A DNA stretch of 64,000 nt from Halobacillus halophilus (lineage in GTDB: Bacteria > Bacillota > Bacilli > Bacillales > Halobacillaceae). The position numbers and the translations under genes were made by a program. The stretch lies in contig NZ_JAIVAL010000014.1 in NCBI RefSeq assembly GCF_020171985.1, forward strand, positions 1 through 64,000. Reading direction: 5' to 3'. The notes under the pieces are model-generated. The model was not told where the DNA came from, made no database searches, and worked only from the letters and a program-made list of their open reading frames with translations. This document shows, piece by piece, positions 25,948 to 34,779 of this stretch (position 1 is its first letter; each line of letters begins with the position of its first letter).

Positions 25948-26877
25948 TTAAAAAATTGAGAGATCATAACGATTCGACAATAGTTCCAAAAGTCTGAGCC
26001 CAACGACACTATTCCCCTTCTCGTCAAGGCTTGGGCCATATACAGCAATACCGCCGAATCCATTAAGAGAAGCTACCACCGAGCCGGACACCCCACTTTT
26101 GGCAGGCATTCCTACTTTAATCGCAAATGACCCTGATGCATCATACATACCGCAAGTAACCATAAACGTTTTACAGATTCGTGCAAAGTGTTTAGGAATG
26201 ATTTGTCGCCCTGAGTCCAAATCTCTTCCTTCGTTGGCAAATAGAGCGCCAATTCTTGCTAGCTGAAGAACATTTACTTCAATTGCACATTGTTTTGTAT
26301 AAGCATCAAGCGTTTCTTCTACGCTTCCTGTAACAATCTGATGCTGCTTCATATAGAAAAGGAGAGAACGATTTAAGAAGGCCGTTTCAAATTCAGAGGC
26401 AGCTACTTCTTCGTTATACCCGATCGTATGATCATCCGTCATTTCATGTACAAAACTGAGAAGACGCCCCACCTTTTCATCTGGCGTATCCCCGTGAATC
26501 ATATGTGTAACTGAAAGAGCGCCAGCGTTAATCATAGGATTTAAAGGCTTGGAAGGCAGCTGCTCTAAACGATATATTGAATGGAACGGATCTCCTGTCG
26601 GCTCCATCCCGACATGATCAAACACATAGTCTTCGCCATTATCCATTAAGGCCAAAGCGAGGGAGATGACCTTCGTTATACTCTGCAGAGTAAAAGTTGC
26701 TTCAATTTCCCCGGCGTGGATAGAGCTGCCATCTATATAATGAATCGCAACAGCCAGTTCTTCTGGATTCTGTCTGGACAATGCAGGAATATAATCAGCC
26801 ACCTGCCCATCATAGGCATACGGCCTGACGTTCTCTAACCATTCTTCAAGAATTTCTGTGGTGATTTCTTTATTCAT
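25948..26877 (-). CDS. glsA: Glutaminase A
   Basis: A 309-residue serine-dependent glutaminase that hydrolyses glutamine to glutamate and ammonia. The beta-lactamase-like SxxK motif is SITK at 66-69, followed by NAGALSVTHMI in the substrate region and GMPAKSGVSGS near the end. B. subtilis has a paralogue (ylaM, glsA2) at this locus. Glutamate is a compatible solute, which may suit a salt-tolerant host, but this is inference. Confidence 0.96.
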   Translation of the reverse strand: MNKEITTEILEEWLENVRPYAYDGQVADYIPALSRQNPEELAVAIHYIDGSSIHAGEIEATFTLQSITKVISLALALMDNGEDYVFDHVGMEPTGDPFHSIYRLEQLPSKPLNPMINAGALSVTHMIHGDTPDEKVGRLLSFVHEMTDDHTIGYNEEVAASEFETAFLNRSLLFYMKQHQIVTGSVEETLDAYTKQCAIEVNVLQLARIGALFANEGRDLDSGRQIIPKHFARICKTFMVTCGMYDASGSFAIKVGMPAKSGVSGSVVASLNGFGGIAVYGPSLDEKGNSVVGLRLLELLSNRYDLSIF

Positions 26878-26963
26878 TATTAAAGACCTCCTTTTAATGA
26901 AATCGACTTCATTTTTTGCTATGATTTGGATGGATGATTTTTAAATGAAAGGTGGCTGCATCC

Positions 26964-27458
26964 ATGATTGTTCAAATACAAGGAAATGTTAAATTTCCAA
27001 TCACGCTAGATCCTACAGTTTGGATATTTGATGACCGTAAAATGACGTTCGATCAAGTATTTCACCCTGAGAAAGCAAAAGCCGAAGAGGAAGAAGAAGA
27101 TGAAATAAAGAGAAAGTCTTTACGATTCACCAGGGAAGTTTACCAGCAGAAACTGAACCCTCCCGTTAATAAAAGCATACGCCGTCAGGAAAAAGAACAA
27201 ATTTTAAAAGGTACATTTCTTATGCCACTTAAACCTTTTCTTCATACAAGTGAACCAAACGCAGAAGTGAAGGAAGCGGCCCTTGTGACGGACCAAGGAG
27301 AAGAGATTATCTCAGCTGATCAGCTTTCAGAATCAGTCCTTTTATTTGCCGAAGAAGGAAAACCACTTAAAGAAAATGGACCGGTACATCTTTATTTTAA
27401 TGATGGTTCTAACCGTTCCGATCCCATCAAAGGAATTAAAAAAATAGTTATGAAATAA
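26964..27458 (+). CDS. YlaL-like conserved protein
   Basis: A 164-residue soluble protein occupying the place of B. subtilis ylaL, divergent from glsA. It has a charged middle with a Glu-rich stretch (KAEEEEEDEIKRK, about 38-50) and a basic section that may be disordered. No enzymatic motif is seen; relatives are sometimes called peptidyl-prolyl isomerase without clear support. The ATG at 26964 follows AAAGGTGG; four upstream codons in the open frame are not needed. ylaK (phoH), which adjoins it in B. subtilis, is missing. Confidence 0.75.
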   Translation: MIVQIQGNVKFPITLDPTVWIFDDRKMTFDQVFHPEKAKAEEEEEDEIKRKSLRFTREVYQQKLNPPVNKSIRRQEKEQILKGTFLMPLKPFLHTSEPNAEVKEAALVTDQGEEIISADQLSESVLLFAEEGKPLKENGPVHLYFNDGSNRSDPIKGIKKIVMK

Positions 27459-27462
27459 TGAA

Positions 27463-27491
27463 TGGGGCAGCTTTTTCAGCTGTCCTTTTTT
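27463..27491 (+). terminator. Terminator after the ylaL-like gene
   Basis: The stem GGGCAGCT with AGCTGTCC (one mismatch) is followed by six T on the plus strand. Confidence 0.7.
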
Positions 27492-27543
27492 GTATAATTT
27501 TTCAGTTAAAACACAACCTAGAAATAAAAAAGTGGTGTGCCAA

Positions 27544-28119
27544 TTGAAAAAATTATTATTTGCAGTACTGCTACTGCTCCTCGCAGCATGTCAGCAGAAT
27601 GACGAAGAATCTCTATTACAAGAGAGACAGGGTAATTCTGAATTTCAATATGTCAGCGATTCAGATCCAGTTAATCGCAAAAGTATGACCAGTCAGCAAA
27701 TTGCCCGTCGCCTGGCGAATCTTGCTGTTGAAGTCCCTGATGTTCATGATGCTACAGCCATCGTTTTAGGCAATTATGTAGCCGTGGGAGTAGACGTAGA
27801 CAAAGACTTAGATCGTTCCCGTGTGGGTGTTATAAAATATTCCGTTGCTGAAGCTCTAAAACACGACCCTTATGGTAAACAAGCCCTTGTCATAGCTGAC
27901 GCTGACGGAGTAGAACGCCTGCGCGGCCTTGGCAAGAAAATGGCTCAGGGGCATCCGGTGGAAGCGGTGACCGATGAACTCAGCCAGATCGTCGCTCGCT
28001 ACATGCCGGAAGGACCAGCTAATGATACTCCGCCTTCTAATCCAAACCAGGAGTCAATCCCTAAAAAGGAAAATAAGAAACTGGATCAAATTGAAAAAGA
28101 GCAATCCAGGGAGCAGTGA
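27544..28119 (+). CDS. ylaJ: YlaJ/YhcN-type sporulation lipoprotein
   Basis: A 191-residue lipoprotein. The signal peptide MKKLLFAVLLLLLAAC ends at Cys16. It carries the YhcN/YlaJ domain with ARRLANLAVEVPDVHDATAIVLGNYVAVGVDVD. Family members sit in the spore inner membrane or cortex region and affect germination. The C-terminus (after about residue 160) is Asn/Lys/Glu-rich and probably disordered. The start is TTG at 27544, which gives a proper signal peptide; a GTG nine bases upstream is an alternative. Confidence 0.9.
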   Translation: MKKLLFAVLLLLLAACQQNDEESLLQERQGNSEFQYVSDSDPVNRKSMTSQQIARRLANLAVEVPDVHDATAIVLGNYVAVGVDVDKDLDRSRVGVIKYSVAEALKHDPYGKQALVIADADGVERLRGLGKKMAQGHPVEAVTDELSQIVARYMPEGPANDTPPSNPNQESIPKKENKKLDQIEKEQSREQ

Positions 28120-28123
28120 CAGA

Positions 28124-28163
28124 AAAACAGCTAAATCCTTTAAGGATTTAGCTGTTACTTTTT
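28124..28163. terminator. Bidirectional terminator between ylaJ and the 28148 gene
   Basis: The stem AACAGCTAAATCC with GGATTTAGCTGTT is followed by a T-run on the plus strand. Its 3' half overlaps the end of the converging minus-strand gene. Confidence 0.85.
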
Positions 28164-28435
28164 TCTAAGATTTCTCTCTCTTTCTCTGTCAGTTCATTAT
28201 AGTATTGAACACCAAACTGAGAACCCTCAGACACCATCTTGGAATTATCATGGTCTGCTGTTTCTTCAGGTCTTCCAGCTTCTTCAACTGGGAGATCATC
28301 TTTTTGACCGAAATTGCTTTTTACTGATTTAGCCTTGTCTACGACTTGCTTTCGATTATCTTCGTCTTTCATGAAGTAAGCAATCGCACCTCCGGCTACG
28401 GCTCCTACTGCGGTATAAATCCAACGTTTTTTCAC
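28148..28435 (-). CDS. Small membrane-anchored protein (YtxH-like)
   Basis: A 95-residue protein: one Gly-rich hydrophobic helix near the start (IYTAVGAVAGGAIAYFM) followed by a hydrophilic charged tail. This matches the shape of YtxH-type small proteins, but the identity is unproven. The start is probably GTG at 28435, since AAAGGA lies 8 bases upstream; the ATG three codons before it lies inside that site. Confidence 0.7.
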   Translation of the reverse strand: MKKRWIYTAVGAVAGGAIAYFMKDEDNRKQVVDKAKSVKSNFGQKDDLPVEEAGRPEETADHDNSKMVSEGSQFGVQYYNELTEKEREILEKSNS

Positions 28436-28574
28436 AATAACCATCCTTTCTACTACTTGTATTTAACCTTTCCCCTCCATGTAAAACTCAAACATGAAAA
28501 CGGATAAAATTACACTTATATCCATCATGTATGTTATGATGGACACACAGATAGATAGTATTGAGGTGAGAATT

Positions 28575-28778
28575 GTGCGTGTACAATGCGTTATTTGCGA
28601 CAACATTGAGAAAATTGACAGTTACTGCCTGCAAGCCAAACGATTGAGAAATAGACGGATTCACACTTATATGTGCCAGACCTGCCACGACCGTATTGAA
28701 GAAAACACAAAAAAGCGTCTGGCTACCGGTCAATTCCGCTTCAATCGTGAACGAAAAAAAGAAAATCATTTACCATAG
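28575..28778 (+). CDS. ylaI: YlaI family zinc-ribbon-like protein (DUF2197)
   Basis: A 67-residue protein with two CxxC pairs (CVIC at 5-8 and CQTC near 37-40), a likely zinc ribbon, followed by a basic tail. B. subtilis YlaI has the same layout. The start is GTG at 28575 with GAGGTGAG upstream; the open frame extends 27 codons further without support. Confidence 0.88.
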   Translation: MRVQCVICDNIEKIDSYCLQAKRLRNRRIHTYMCQTCHDRIEENTKKRLATGQFRFNRERKKENHLP

Positions 28779-28792
28779 TTGATATGTAATCA

Positions 28793-28836
28793 TAAAAAAG
28801 GAAGGCTCCTCATCTACGGGGAGCCTTCCTTTTTAG
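28793..28836. terminator. Bidirectional terminator between ylaI and ylaH
   Basis: The stem AAAGGAAGGCTCC with GGAGCCTTCCTTT has an 8-base loop and A/T tracts on both sides, between converging genes. Confidence 0.88.
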
Positions 28837-29201
28837 GATTGTTTCTCTTTTCGTTCTCGGTGCAGACGCAGCCTGTAAACACCCATAATTACAGCGGCTA
28901 CCATCAGACTTTCTGGCAGTGGCAGGTTCAAGCCTAAAATCAATGTCAACAGAAAGGTTCCAATTATTAGTACCGCATAAACTACTACCGTTTTCATAAG
29001 GGGCAGTTTTCTGGCAAAACCCAGTTTAAATGTAATAATAGCCAGAATTACAGTGGTTAAGTATAAAAGCAGAAAGGAACGAAATAACATCCCTACTTCC
29101 GATTCATCATTCATATTTACTTCATTGCCGAGGCCCTGAAAAAAGAAATCAGCGATCGGCCATAAATCACTAGGCACGGTCAATGTTGTGTTATCTGCCA
29201 T
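28833..29201 (-). CDS. ylaH: YlaH-like membrane protein
   Basis: A 122-residue protein with three hydrophobic segments (about 42-61, 70-88 and 92-107) and a basic Arg/Lys tail (RLRLHRERKEKQ). It fits the YlaH family, of unknown function, and lies in the expected yla order. GAGGAGG precedes the ATG. Confidence 0.85.
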   Translation of the reverse strand: MADNTTLTVPSDLWPIADFFFQGLGNEVNMNDESEVGMLFRSFLLLYLTTVILAIITFKLGFARKLPLMKTVVVYAVLIIGTFLLTLILGLNLPLPESLMVAAVIMGVYRLRLHRERKEKQS

Positions 29202-29333
29202 GATGTTCCTCCTCGTATTCTCCTCTATTCTGTATTTTATGATACTAGATACGATCTAAAGAAGCTACCCATTCAACAATTTTCATTTTTTGGACAAATC
29301 CTTTATAATAGCTTTTGAATAGGGGTGAACTTG

Positions 29334-29507
29334 TTGAAGAACTTTCAAATGAATATGGCTGTATTAGCCTTCTTCGTCATACTATCATTTATTTCTGTAG
29401 GTTTTGCCATTGGCCAGGAAAATTTCTGGCTCGCCGGCTTCTTCTTTATACTCGGTTTTATGATTATGAGTTTCGGTTTACGATTGAAAAGAAAATTGAA
29501 TGCATAA
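29334..29507 (+). CDS. ylaF: YlaF-like small membrane protein (DUF5325)
   Basis: A 57-residue protein with two hydrophobic helices (about 6-25 and 29-48) and a basic end RLKRKLNA. The start is TTG at 29334, since AGGGGTG is well placed for it; GTG 29325 is possible. Size, topology and place beside ylaH fit YlaF. Function unknown. Confidence 0.72.
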   Translation: MKNFQMNMAVLAFFVILSFISVGFAIGQENFWLAGFFFILGFMIMSFGLRLKRKLNA

Positions 29508-29541
29508 GAAAAGCGACCCTTTTTAGTGGTCGCTTTCTTTT
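29508..29541. terminator. Bidirectional terminator between ylaF and the IMPase-family gene
   Basis: The stem AAAGCGACC with GGTCGCTTT is flanked by A and T tracts between converging genes. Confidence 0.82.
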
Positions 29542-30347
29542 GATTTAAGCTGGACATAATCGTCAATAATTTCATCGTATATATTGGAACGACAGGCTAG
29601 TACGGTGGTTGAATTTAAAAGATCAAGCTCGCTCTTATCCGCTCGTGTAACCACCCCGCCTACTTCCTCTACCATAATGGCACCAGCCGCATAATCCCAC
29701 GGCATCAGGGTCATGGTCAAATAACCATCCACTATGCCTTCAGCTACAAAGGCTAACTCGAGAGCAGCTGAACCATACGAGCGTGTACTCCGGATGGTCT
29801 TAACTAATTCCTGAATGCTTTCATGGTCCACGTGTGGATTTTCAGGAATAAGCCACGTTGTATTTAATGTAAGAATGGATTCTTTGAGTGGTCTTGAATC
29901 GTTTAGATTAGGCAGCTGTTTTTCGTTTTTGAAGACTCCTTGTCCTCTTTTAACTGAATACAGCACGTCCTCCATAACGTTATAAATCAGACCAATCTCT
30001 CCAACGCCATCTTCATATATACCGATCGAAATCGCAAAATTTCTTTTTTGATGAACAAAGTTCATCGTTCCGTCTATGGGATCGACAATCCAGATGGTAC
30101 CTTTTAGATCTTCCAGAGAATCCCCAAAACCTTCCTCACCCAACAGCAAATGGTCAGGATAACTTCCATTGATTTTATCGGCAAAAAATTGTTCTGTCTG
30201 CTGATCCATTTCCGTCACTAAGTCATTAGGATTCGACTTCGTCTGAATGGATCGTGGAGCATCGATATGGTCTCGAATATGGGACCCTGCTTCCAAGATC
30301 CATTGTCTCGCCTGCTCAAAGAGCTCTTCTTTTTTTTCTATATCCAT
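29523..30347 (-). CDS. Inositol monophosphatase family protein (YktC)
   Basis: A 274-residue metal-dependent phosphatase of the IMPase/FBPase fold. Metal-binding motifs are visible: GEEGFG near residue 70, WIVDPIDGTMNFVH near 89-102 and the C-terminal PWDYAAGAIMVEEVGG. B. subtilis YktC is its positional equivalent and dephosphorylates inositol phosphate and also NADP-type substrates have been reported for relatives; the true substrate is not readable. GGAG lies before the ATG. Confidence 0.93.
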   Translation of the reverse strand: MDIEKKEELFEQARQWILEAGSHIRDHIDAPRSIQTKSNPNDLVTEMDQQTEQFFADKINGSYPDHLLLGEEGFGDSLEDLKGTIWIVDPIDGTMNFVHQKRNFAISIGIYEDGVGEIGLIYNVMEDVLYSVKRGQGVFKNEKQLPNLNDSRPLKESILTLNTTWLIPENPHVDHESIQELVKTIRSTRSYGSAALELAFVAEGIVDGYLTMTLMPWDYAAGAIMVEEVGGVVTRADKSELDLLNSTTVLACRSNIYDEIIDDYVQLKSKESDH

Positions 30348-30454
30348 GTTCTCATACTCCTTTACATCAGATGGTTTCTATCATATCAAACCCCGCAGGT
30401 TCATTTCACATATTTAAATCTAAAACATAAATTAAATTCCACGTTGAGCATCAC

Positions 30455-30815
30455 AGATAAGCTTCCGTTACTTGAAAACTTGATGTCGAGATAACTCCGG
30501 TCCGTTGCAAAAAAGAATGAGGGCAGCTTCGGAAACAACTCGCTTTCCTTCGCCATCCAAACGATATCTAGTGAACGGACCCTGCTATAGAAGAAAAGAC
30601 TCTAGCTGAGTCTGCCTTAAATGCTTATATAACAGGGTTCCTACGCTTTAACAAACGTAAAAATCAACATAGATGACCGATGAACATGACAGGTGAGGCC
30701 CCCGGAAGGCGCCATCCTGAGGAGACTCAACGCATATAAGAAGTTCGACTAAGACCGCCACGTCGTGTGGCAACGTCGAACGACCCTGCATCGTGCAGGG
30801 CCGGAAAGCGAAATA
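30455..30815 (-). repeat. Deleted copy B of the dispersed hairpin element
   Basis: It starts with an R-type end at 30457 and is nearly identical to the reverse complement of copy C (38995-39600). Two internal pieces are missing, each at a short direct repeat: TTTCCT near 30540-30552 and GATGA near 30670-30680. The hairpins CCCTGCA/TGCAGGG and GTTCGAC/GTCGAAC are kept. The L-type end is lost after 30815. It fills the gap between the IMPase gene and ykzI. Confidence 0.85.
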
Positions 30816-30841
30816 TTAAAAATCATGTTTACAGGAAAAAA

Positions 30842-30877
30842 TCAAAAAAAACAAGCAACTTTATTGTTGCTCGTTAA
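30842..30877 (-). terminator. ykzI terminator
   Basis: The stem AGCAAC with GTTGCT and a 6-base loop is followed by TGTTTTTTTT on the minus strand. Confidence 0.78.
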
Positions 30878-31065
30878 TTGATAGACCATTCAATAAGCTG
30901 TTTACGAAGTTCTGCGAGCCTGTTTTTACTTTTCTTTATCTGGGCTTCATCCTCCGCTATCATTGCATCATGCAATGTAACCAATTCGTAATCAATCTCC
31001 AAACGGATCACCGGGAGCTTTTCTTCAGCTTCTCTTTTACGCAGCGCTTCCATGACATGTTTCAT
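30874..31065 (-). CDS. YkzI-like small protein
   Basis: A 63-residue charged, helical protein (REAEEKLPVIRLEIDYELVTLHDAMIAEDEAQIKKSKNRLAELRKQLIEW). GGGAGGGG precedes the ATG at 31065. B. subtilis has ykzI, of the same length, between yktB and yktC, which is the same place. Function unknown; a short coiled coil is likely. Confidence 0.75.
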   Translation of the reverse strand: MKHVMEALRKREAEEKLPVIRLEIDYELVTLHDAMIAEDEAQIKKSKNRLAELRKQLIEWSIN

Positions 31066-31247
31066 TGCCAATCCCCTCCCTTTCAAATCCTTACTGTATA
31101 TATATGTGGCAATTGCTTGAGAAGTTTCAATTAGATTACTTATATGTAACCCATTTTTTGAAAATTCAAACCCTTGAAACAGATTGCTTAGTAAAGATTT
31201 TAACGTGTGGTAAAATAAGTACGATTGTTTACCTAGGAGTTGATTGA

Positions 31248-31883
31248 ATGACTAATTTTAAGGGATTTACTCAAAGAGATTTTGATGTTTTCACCATTCC
31301 GGGACTTGAAAACCGTATGGAAGCTTTAAAGGAGAATATTTCTCCCAAGCTTGAAGCAATTGCCTCCGAACTAGCTCCCGATGTAACAGCGATGACCGGG
31401 GATGAGATGTTTGTACATGTAGCCCGTCATGCGAGGCGGAAAACGAATCCTCCAAATGATACATGGGCTGCTATAGCTTCGAACAAGCGAGGCTATAAAA
31501 AACTTCCCCATTTCCAAATAGGCTTATGGGAAACACACGTATTTATCTGGTTTGCCGTGATATATGAAAGTCCTATTAAAGAAAATTATGCCGATACGTT
31601 ACAATCTCATAAAAAAGAGATTTTGAACCATATTCCTGAGCATTTTGTCTGGTCTGGGGACCATACCAAGCCTGAAGCCATCTCTCACGCTGACGTGGAC
31701 TCTGACAAATTTGATGCCATCACTGACAGACTAAAAAATGTTAAGAAAGCAGAAATTCTGTGTGGGCAGCAAATCGAGCGGAATGATTCCAGACTTAAGG
31801 ATCCTGAAGGTTTTATAAACCTCTGCAGAGATACGTTCCAGACTCTCGAACCATTGTATCGCTATACCAAAAAGCTTGATTAG
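31248..31883 (+). CDS. yktB: YktB family protein (UPF0637/DUF1054)
   Basis: A 211-residue soluble protein of the UPF0637 family, with the recognisable DEMFVHVARHARRKTNPPNDTWAAI and LPHFQIGLWETHVFIWFAVIYE segments. The family has a solved structure but no established function. TAGGAG precedes the ATG. It converges on yktA. Confidence 0.93.
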   Translation: MTNFKGFTQRDFDVFTIPGLENRMEALKENISPKLEAIASELAPDVTAMTGDEMFVHVARHARRKTNPPNDTWAAIASNKRGYKKLPHFQIGLWETHVFIWFAVIYESPIKENYADTLQSHKKEILNHIPEHFVWSGDHTKPEAISHADVDSDKFDAITDRLKNVKKAEILCGQQIERNDSRLKDPEGFINLCRDTFQTLEPLYRYTKKLD

Positions 31884-31884
31884 A

Positions 31885-31920
31885 AAAGCAGCCGCAAATT
31901 AATTTGCGGCTGCTTTAAAT
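31885..31920. terminator. Bidirectional terminator between yktB and yktA
   Basis: The stem AAAGCAGCCGCAAATT with AATTTGCGGCTGCTTT is a nearly uninterrupted palindrome between converging genes. Confidence 0.85.
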
Positions 31921-31921
31921 T

Positions 31922-32197
31922 TCATTTCATTTTTATTTTGTCTCCTGCTGCTGATTCCTTCGCTTTTTTAACTGTACGATAACACGAATATCCTGATTCT
32001 TTCTCAAACTGGCCACAAAGTTTTTTTTCTTCACTTTTAGACGGGACAATTTGCTTAAAGCGCGTGTACGCTAAGAGGAGGTCGTCACGGTTTACTTGTT
32101 TTTCGTACGCCTGTTCGACCATTGAATAAAAGTTTACAACATCGATAATTTCTTCTTTCGTCCAGTATATTTCATCAATTGGATAATGATAGCTCAT
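31922..32197 (-). CDS. yktA: YktA family protein (UPF0223)
   Basis: A 91-residue protein of the UPF0223 family, starting MSYHYPIDEIYWTKEEIIDVVNFYSMVEQAYEK. AAGGAGGG lies just before the ATG at 32197; the open frame extends 37 codons further into the neighbouring gene but lacks support. It follows the nitronate-monooxygenase-like gene by 19 bases and is probably co-transcribed. Function unknown. Confidence 0.93.
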   Translation of the reverse strand: MSYHYPIDEIYWTKEEIIDVVNFYSMVEQAYEKQVNRDDLLLAYTRFKQIVPSKSEEKKLCGQFEKESGYSCYRTVKKAKESAAGDKIKMK

Positions 32198-32216
32198 TCT
32201 AGCCCTCCTTATGTAC

Positions 32217-33173
32217 CTACTTCCATTTATTGCGTATATCTTCGGCCTCTTGAATAATCCGCCGAAACAGTTCCTCAACTGAGGGGACATCTGTGATGCT
32301 GGAAGCAATCTGTCCTGCCCAGGCGAATCCCTCTTCTACTTCACCTTCATAAATGTATCTCTTATTTGCTTCGCCGCCGATATAATTTTTTAAACCTTCA
32401 TAACCCCGATCCTCGGATTCGAGCTTCAATATTTCATCCGTCCAAGGGTTTTTCAATGCTCGTGCAGGTGCCTTTAAGCTTCTTTTTATAACGGTAGTAG
32501 ATGTTTCCGTTGCATCAATCAATGCTTGTTTGTAAGCGGCATGGGCGTGGTGGCATTCTTTTGTGGCTATAAATCTTGTTCCCATTTCAATACCTTCGGC
32601 TCCTAGTGCTAACGCTGCCATAAGTCCCCGACCGTCCCCAATACCGCCCGAAGCAATCACAGGTATGGACACCGCATCTACAACACGCGGCGTCAAAACA
32701 AATGTCCCCACGTCATCTCTTCCTATGTGGCCGCCTCCTTCCTGACCCACAACCATAACGGCATCTGCGCCCAATTCTTCAGCTTTCTCTGCCTGGCGTC
32801 TGGCAGCCACAAGTACGAGGGTCTTAATACCTTTCCCTTTCACCAAGTCCAATACCGGCTTAGGATTGCCTCCTGTAACCGAAATCGCCGGGACTTTTTC
32901 CTCTACAGCTACAGCGACCATATCTTCAAATGGTCTTCGTTGTTGACCAATAGCAAAATTTACACCAAACGGCTTCCCTGTTAAGGTCCGTAATCGCTTA
33001 ATCTCCGCGCGCAGTTCTTCCGGGCTATTCATGCTCATCGCTGTTATCTGACCGAGACCTCCTGCGTTGGAAACGGCAGCTGCCAGCTCCGCGTATGCGA
33101 GATAGGCCAGTCCCCCCTGGATAATAGGATAGGTAATCCCTAATTTCTCTGTCACTTGGGTTTTCCAGTTCAT
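32217..33173 (-). CDS. Nitronate monooxygenase family flavoprotein
   Basis: A 318-residue FMN-binding TIM-barrel protein of the nitronate monooxygenase / 2-nitropropane dioxygenase family. It starts with YPIIQGGLAY, has VVGQEGGGHIG near residue 140 and IPVIASGGIGDGRGLMAALALGAEGIEMGTRFI (phosphate-binding loop). A histidine in the GGHIG motif fits the catalytic base of the family. FabK enoyl-ACP reductases are related, so that role cannot be excluded. AAGGAGGAG precedes the ATG at 33173. Confidence 0.88.
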   Translation of the reverse strand: MNWKTQVTEKLGITYPIIQGGLAYLAYAELAAAVSNAGGLGQITAMSMNSPEELRAEIKRLRTLTGKPFGVNFAIGQQRRPFEDMVAVAVEEKVPAISVTGGNPKPVLDLVKGKGIKTLVLVAARRQAEKAEELGADAVMVVGQEGGGHIGRDDVGTFVLTPRVVDAVSIPVIASGGIGDGRGLMAALALGAEGIEMGTRFIATKECHHAHAAYKQALIDATETSTTVIKRSLKAPARALKNPWTDEILKLESEDRGYEGLKNYIGGEANKRYIYEGEVEEGFAWAGQIASSITDVPSVEELFRRIIQEAEDIRNKWK

Positions 33174-33261
33174 GGCTTCTCCTCCTTTTAAGAACAGTTT
33201 ACCACGAGGTCTACCATGAAGCACGAGCCTGGTTTTTTTACTAGCAAAGACAAGGGTACTT

Positions 33262-33270
33262 TGCTATAAT
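33262..33270 (+). promoter_or_regulatory. Extended -10 promoter of speA
   Basis: TGC followed by TATAAT (33265-33270) is an extended -10 motif 39 bases before the speA ATG. No good -35 is seen at 17 bases. Confidence 0.55.
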
Positions 33271-33308
33271 TCACATGCTTTCTATTTATAAAGAGGTGCT
33301 TATACGAT

Positions 33309-34778
33309 ATGAATCAGAACGAAACTCCTTTATTTACAGGCGTGAAAAACCATGCAGATAAAAAACCAACACAATTTCATATACCCGGCCATAAAGGCGG
33401 CAAAGGGATGGATAAAGAATTTCAGCAGTTTATTGGCGAGAATGCCCTTTCCATCGATTTAATCAACATTGAACCTTTGGATGATCTTCATCACCCCCAG
33501 GGAATGATCAAGGACGCTCAAAGCCTCGCAGCTGAAGCCTTTGGCGCCGATTATACATTCTTCTCTGTTCAGGGAACTTCCGGAGCTATCATGACGATGA
33601 TCATGAGCGTCTGTCAACCGGGGGATAAAATTATTGTACCCCGAAATGTGCATAAATCGATCACGACAGCCATCATTTTTTCAGGCGCTAAACCTGTATT
33701 TATCCACCCGGAGCTTGATAACAGACTTGGCATTTCTCACGGTATTACACCGGAAGCTGTAGAAAGAGCGTGTACGGCCCATCCCGATGCTAAGGGTGTG
33801 CTTGTGATTAACCCGACTTATTTCGGAATCACGGCTGACCTCAGTCATATTGTGGATATCGCTCATTCCTTTGACATTCCTGTACTCGTAGATGAAGCAC
33901 ATGGTGTACACATCCATTTTCATGAGCGGCTTCCGCTTTCAGCGATGCAGGCAGGGGCAGATCTTGCCGCTACAAGTGTTCACAAGCTCGGTGGGTCCCT
34001 CACTCAAAGTTCAGTGCTTAATTTGAGAGAAGGTCTTGTATCTCATGAGCGAGTGCAGACAATCATGTCGATGCTCATGACAACATCCACCTCTTATATT
34101 CTGTTAGCTTCTCTTGACACAGCGAGGCGTCATTTGGCCATGAATGGTCATGAACTTATGGAGAGCTGTATAAAGCTTGCTGATAATGCGCGAAAAAGTC
34201 TTAATCAAATTCCATCTATCTATTGTCCAGGAGACGAAATTTTAGCTAGTGATGCCACCCACGATTATGACCCTACAAAGCTTATTATCTCAGTTAAAAA
34301 TTTGGGTATCTCCGGGTATGATGTGGAAGTATGGTTAAGAGAAAACTACTCCATAGAAGTCGAGCTTTCAGACCTGTACAATATCTTATGTATTATCACT
34401 CCTGGAGACAGAGAAGAGGATGTTGAACGGCTGATTGAAGCCTTAACAGACCTTTCTGAGCAATCCTCAGGAACAGTCGAAACAAAAGAAATAGTCGTAA
34501 AAGTGCCTGACATTCCGGTGCTTTCACTCTCACCCCGTGAAGCATTTTATGCTTCGACGGAAGTATTGCCCCTGCGTGATGCTGTAGGACGAATCAGTGC
34601 AGAATTTGTAATGGTTTATCCGCCAGGTATTCCAATTTTTATACCCGGGGAAATCATCACGTCAGATAACATTGCTTATATACATGAAAATATTCAAGCA
34701 GGTCTTCCAGTACAAGGGCCCGAGGACTCAACACTTGAAACCATTCACGTCATTACCGAACAAAAAGCCTTCAAATAA
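33309..34778 (+). CDS. speA: PLP-dependent Orn/Lys/Arg decarboxylase (SpeA)
   Basis: A 489-residue decarboxylase of the compact Gram-positive group (fold type I). The PLP lysine is Lys226 in TSVHKLGGS, with DEAHG at about 195-199. In B. subtilis SpeA is an arginine decarboxylase that starts polyamine synthesis through agmatine; paralogues use lysine, so the substrate is by position and homology. AGAGGTG precedes the ATG. SR1 converges on it from the other side, as at the B. subtilis SR1-speA locus. Confidence 0.93.
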   Translation: MNQNETPLFTGVKNHADKKPTQFHIPGHKGGKGMDKEFQQFIGENALSIDLINIEPLDDLHHPQGMIKDAQSLAAEAFGADYTFFSVQGTSGAIMTMIMSVCQPGDKIIVPRNVHKSITTAIIFSGAKPVFIHPELDNRLGISHGITPEAVERACTAHPDAKGVLVINPTYFGITADLSHIVDIAHSFDIPVLVDEAHGVHIHFHERLPLSAMQAGADLAATSVHKLGGSLTQSSVLNLREGLVSHERVQTIMSMLMTTSTSYILLASLDTARRHLAMNGHELMESCIKLADNARKSLNQIPSIYCPGDEILASDATHDYDPTKLIISVKNLGISGYDVEVWLRENYSIEVELSDLYNILCIITPGDREEDVERLIEALTDLSEQSSGTVETKEIVVKVPDIPVLSLSPREAFYASTEVLPLRDAVGRISAEFVMVYPPGIPIFIPGEIITSDNIAYIHENIQAGLPVQGPEDSTLETIHVITEQKAFK

Positions 34779-34779
34779 T

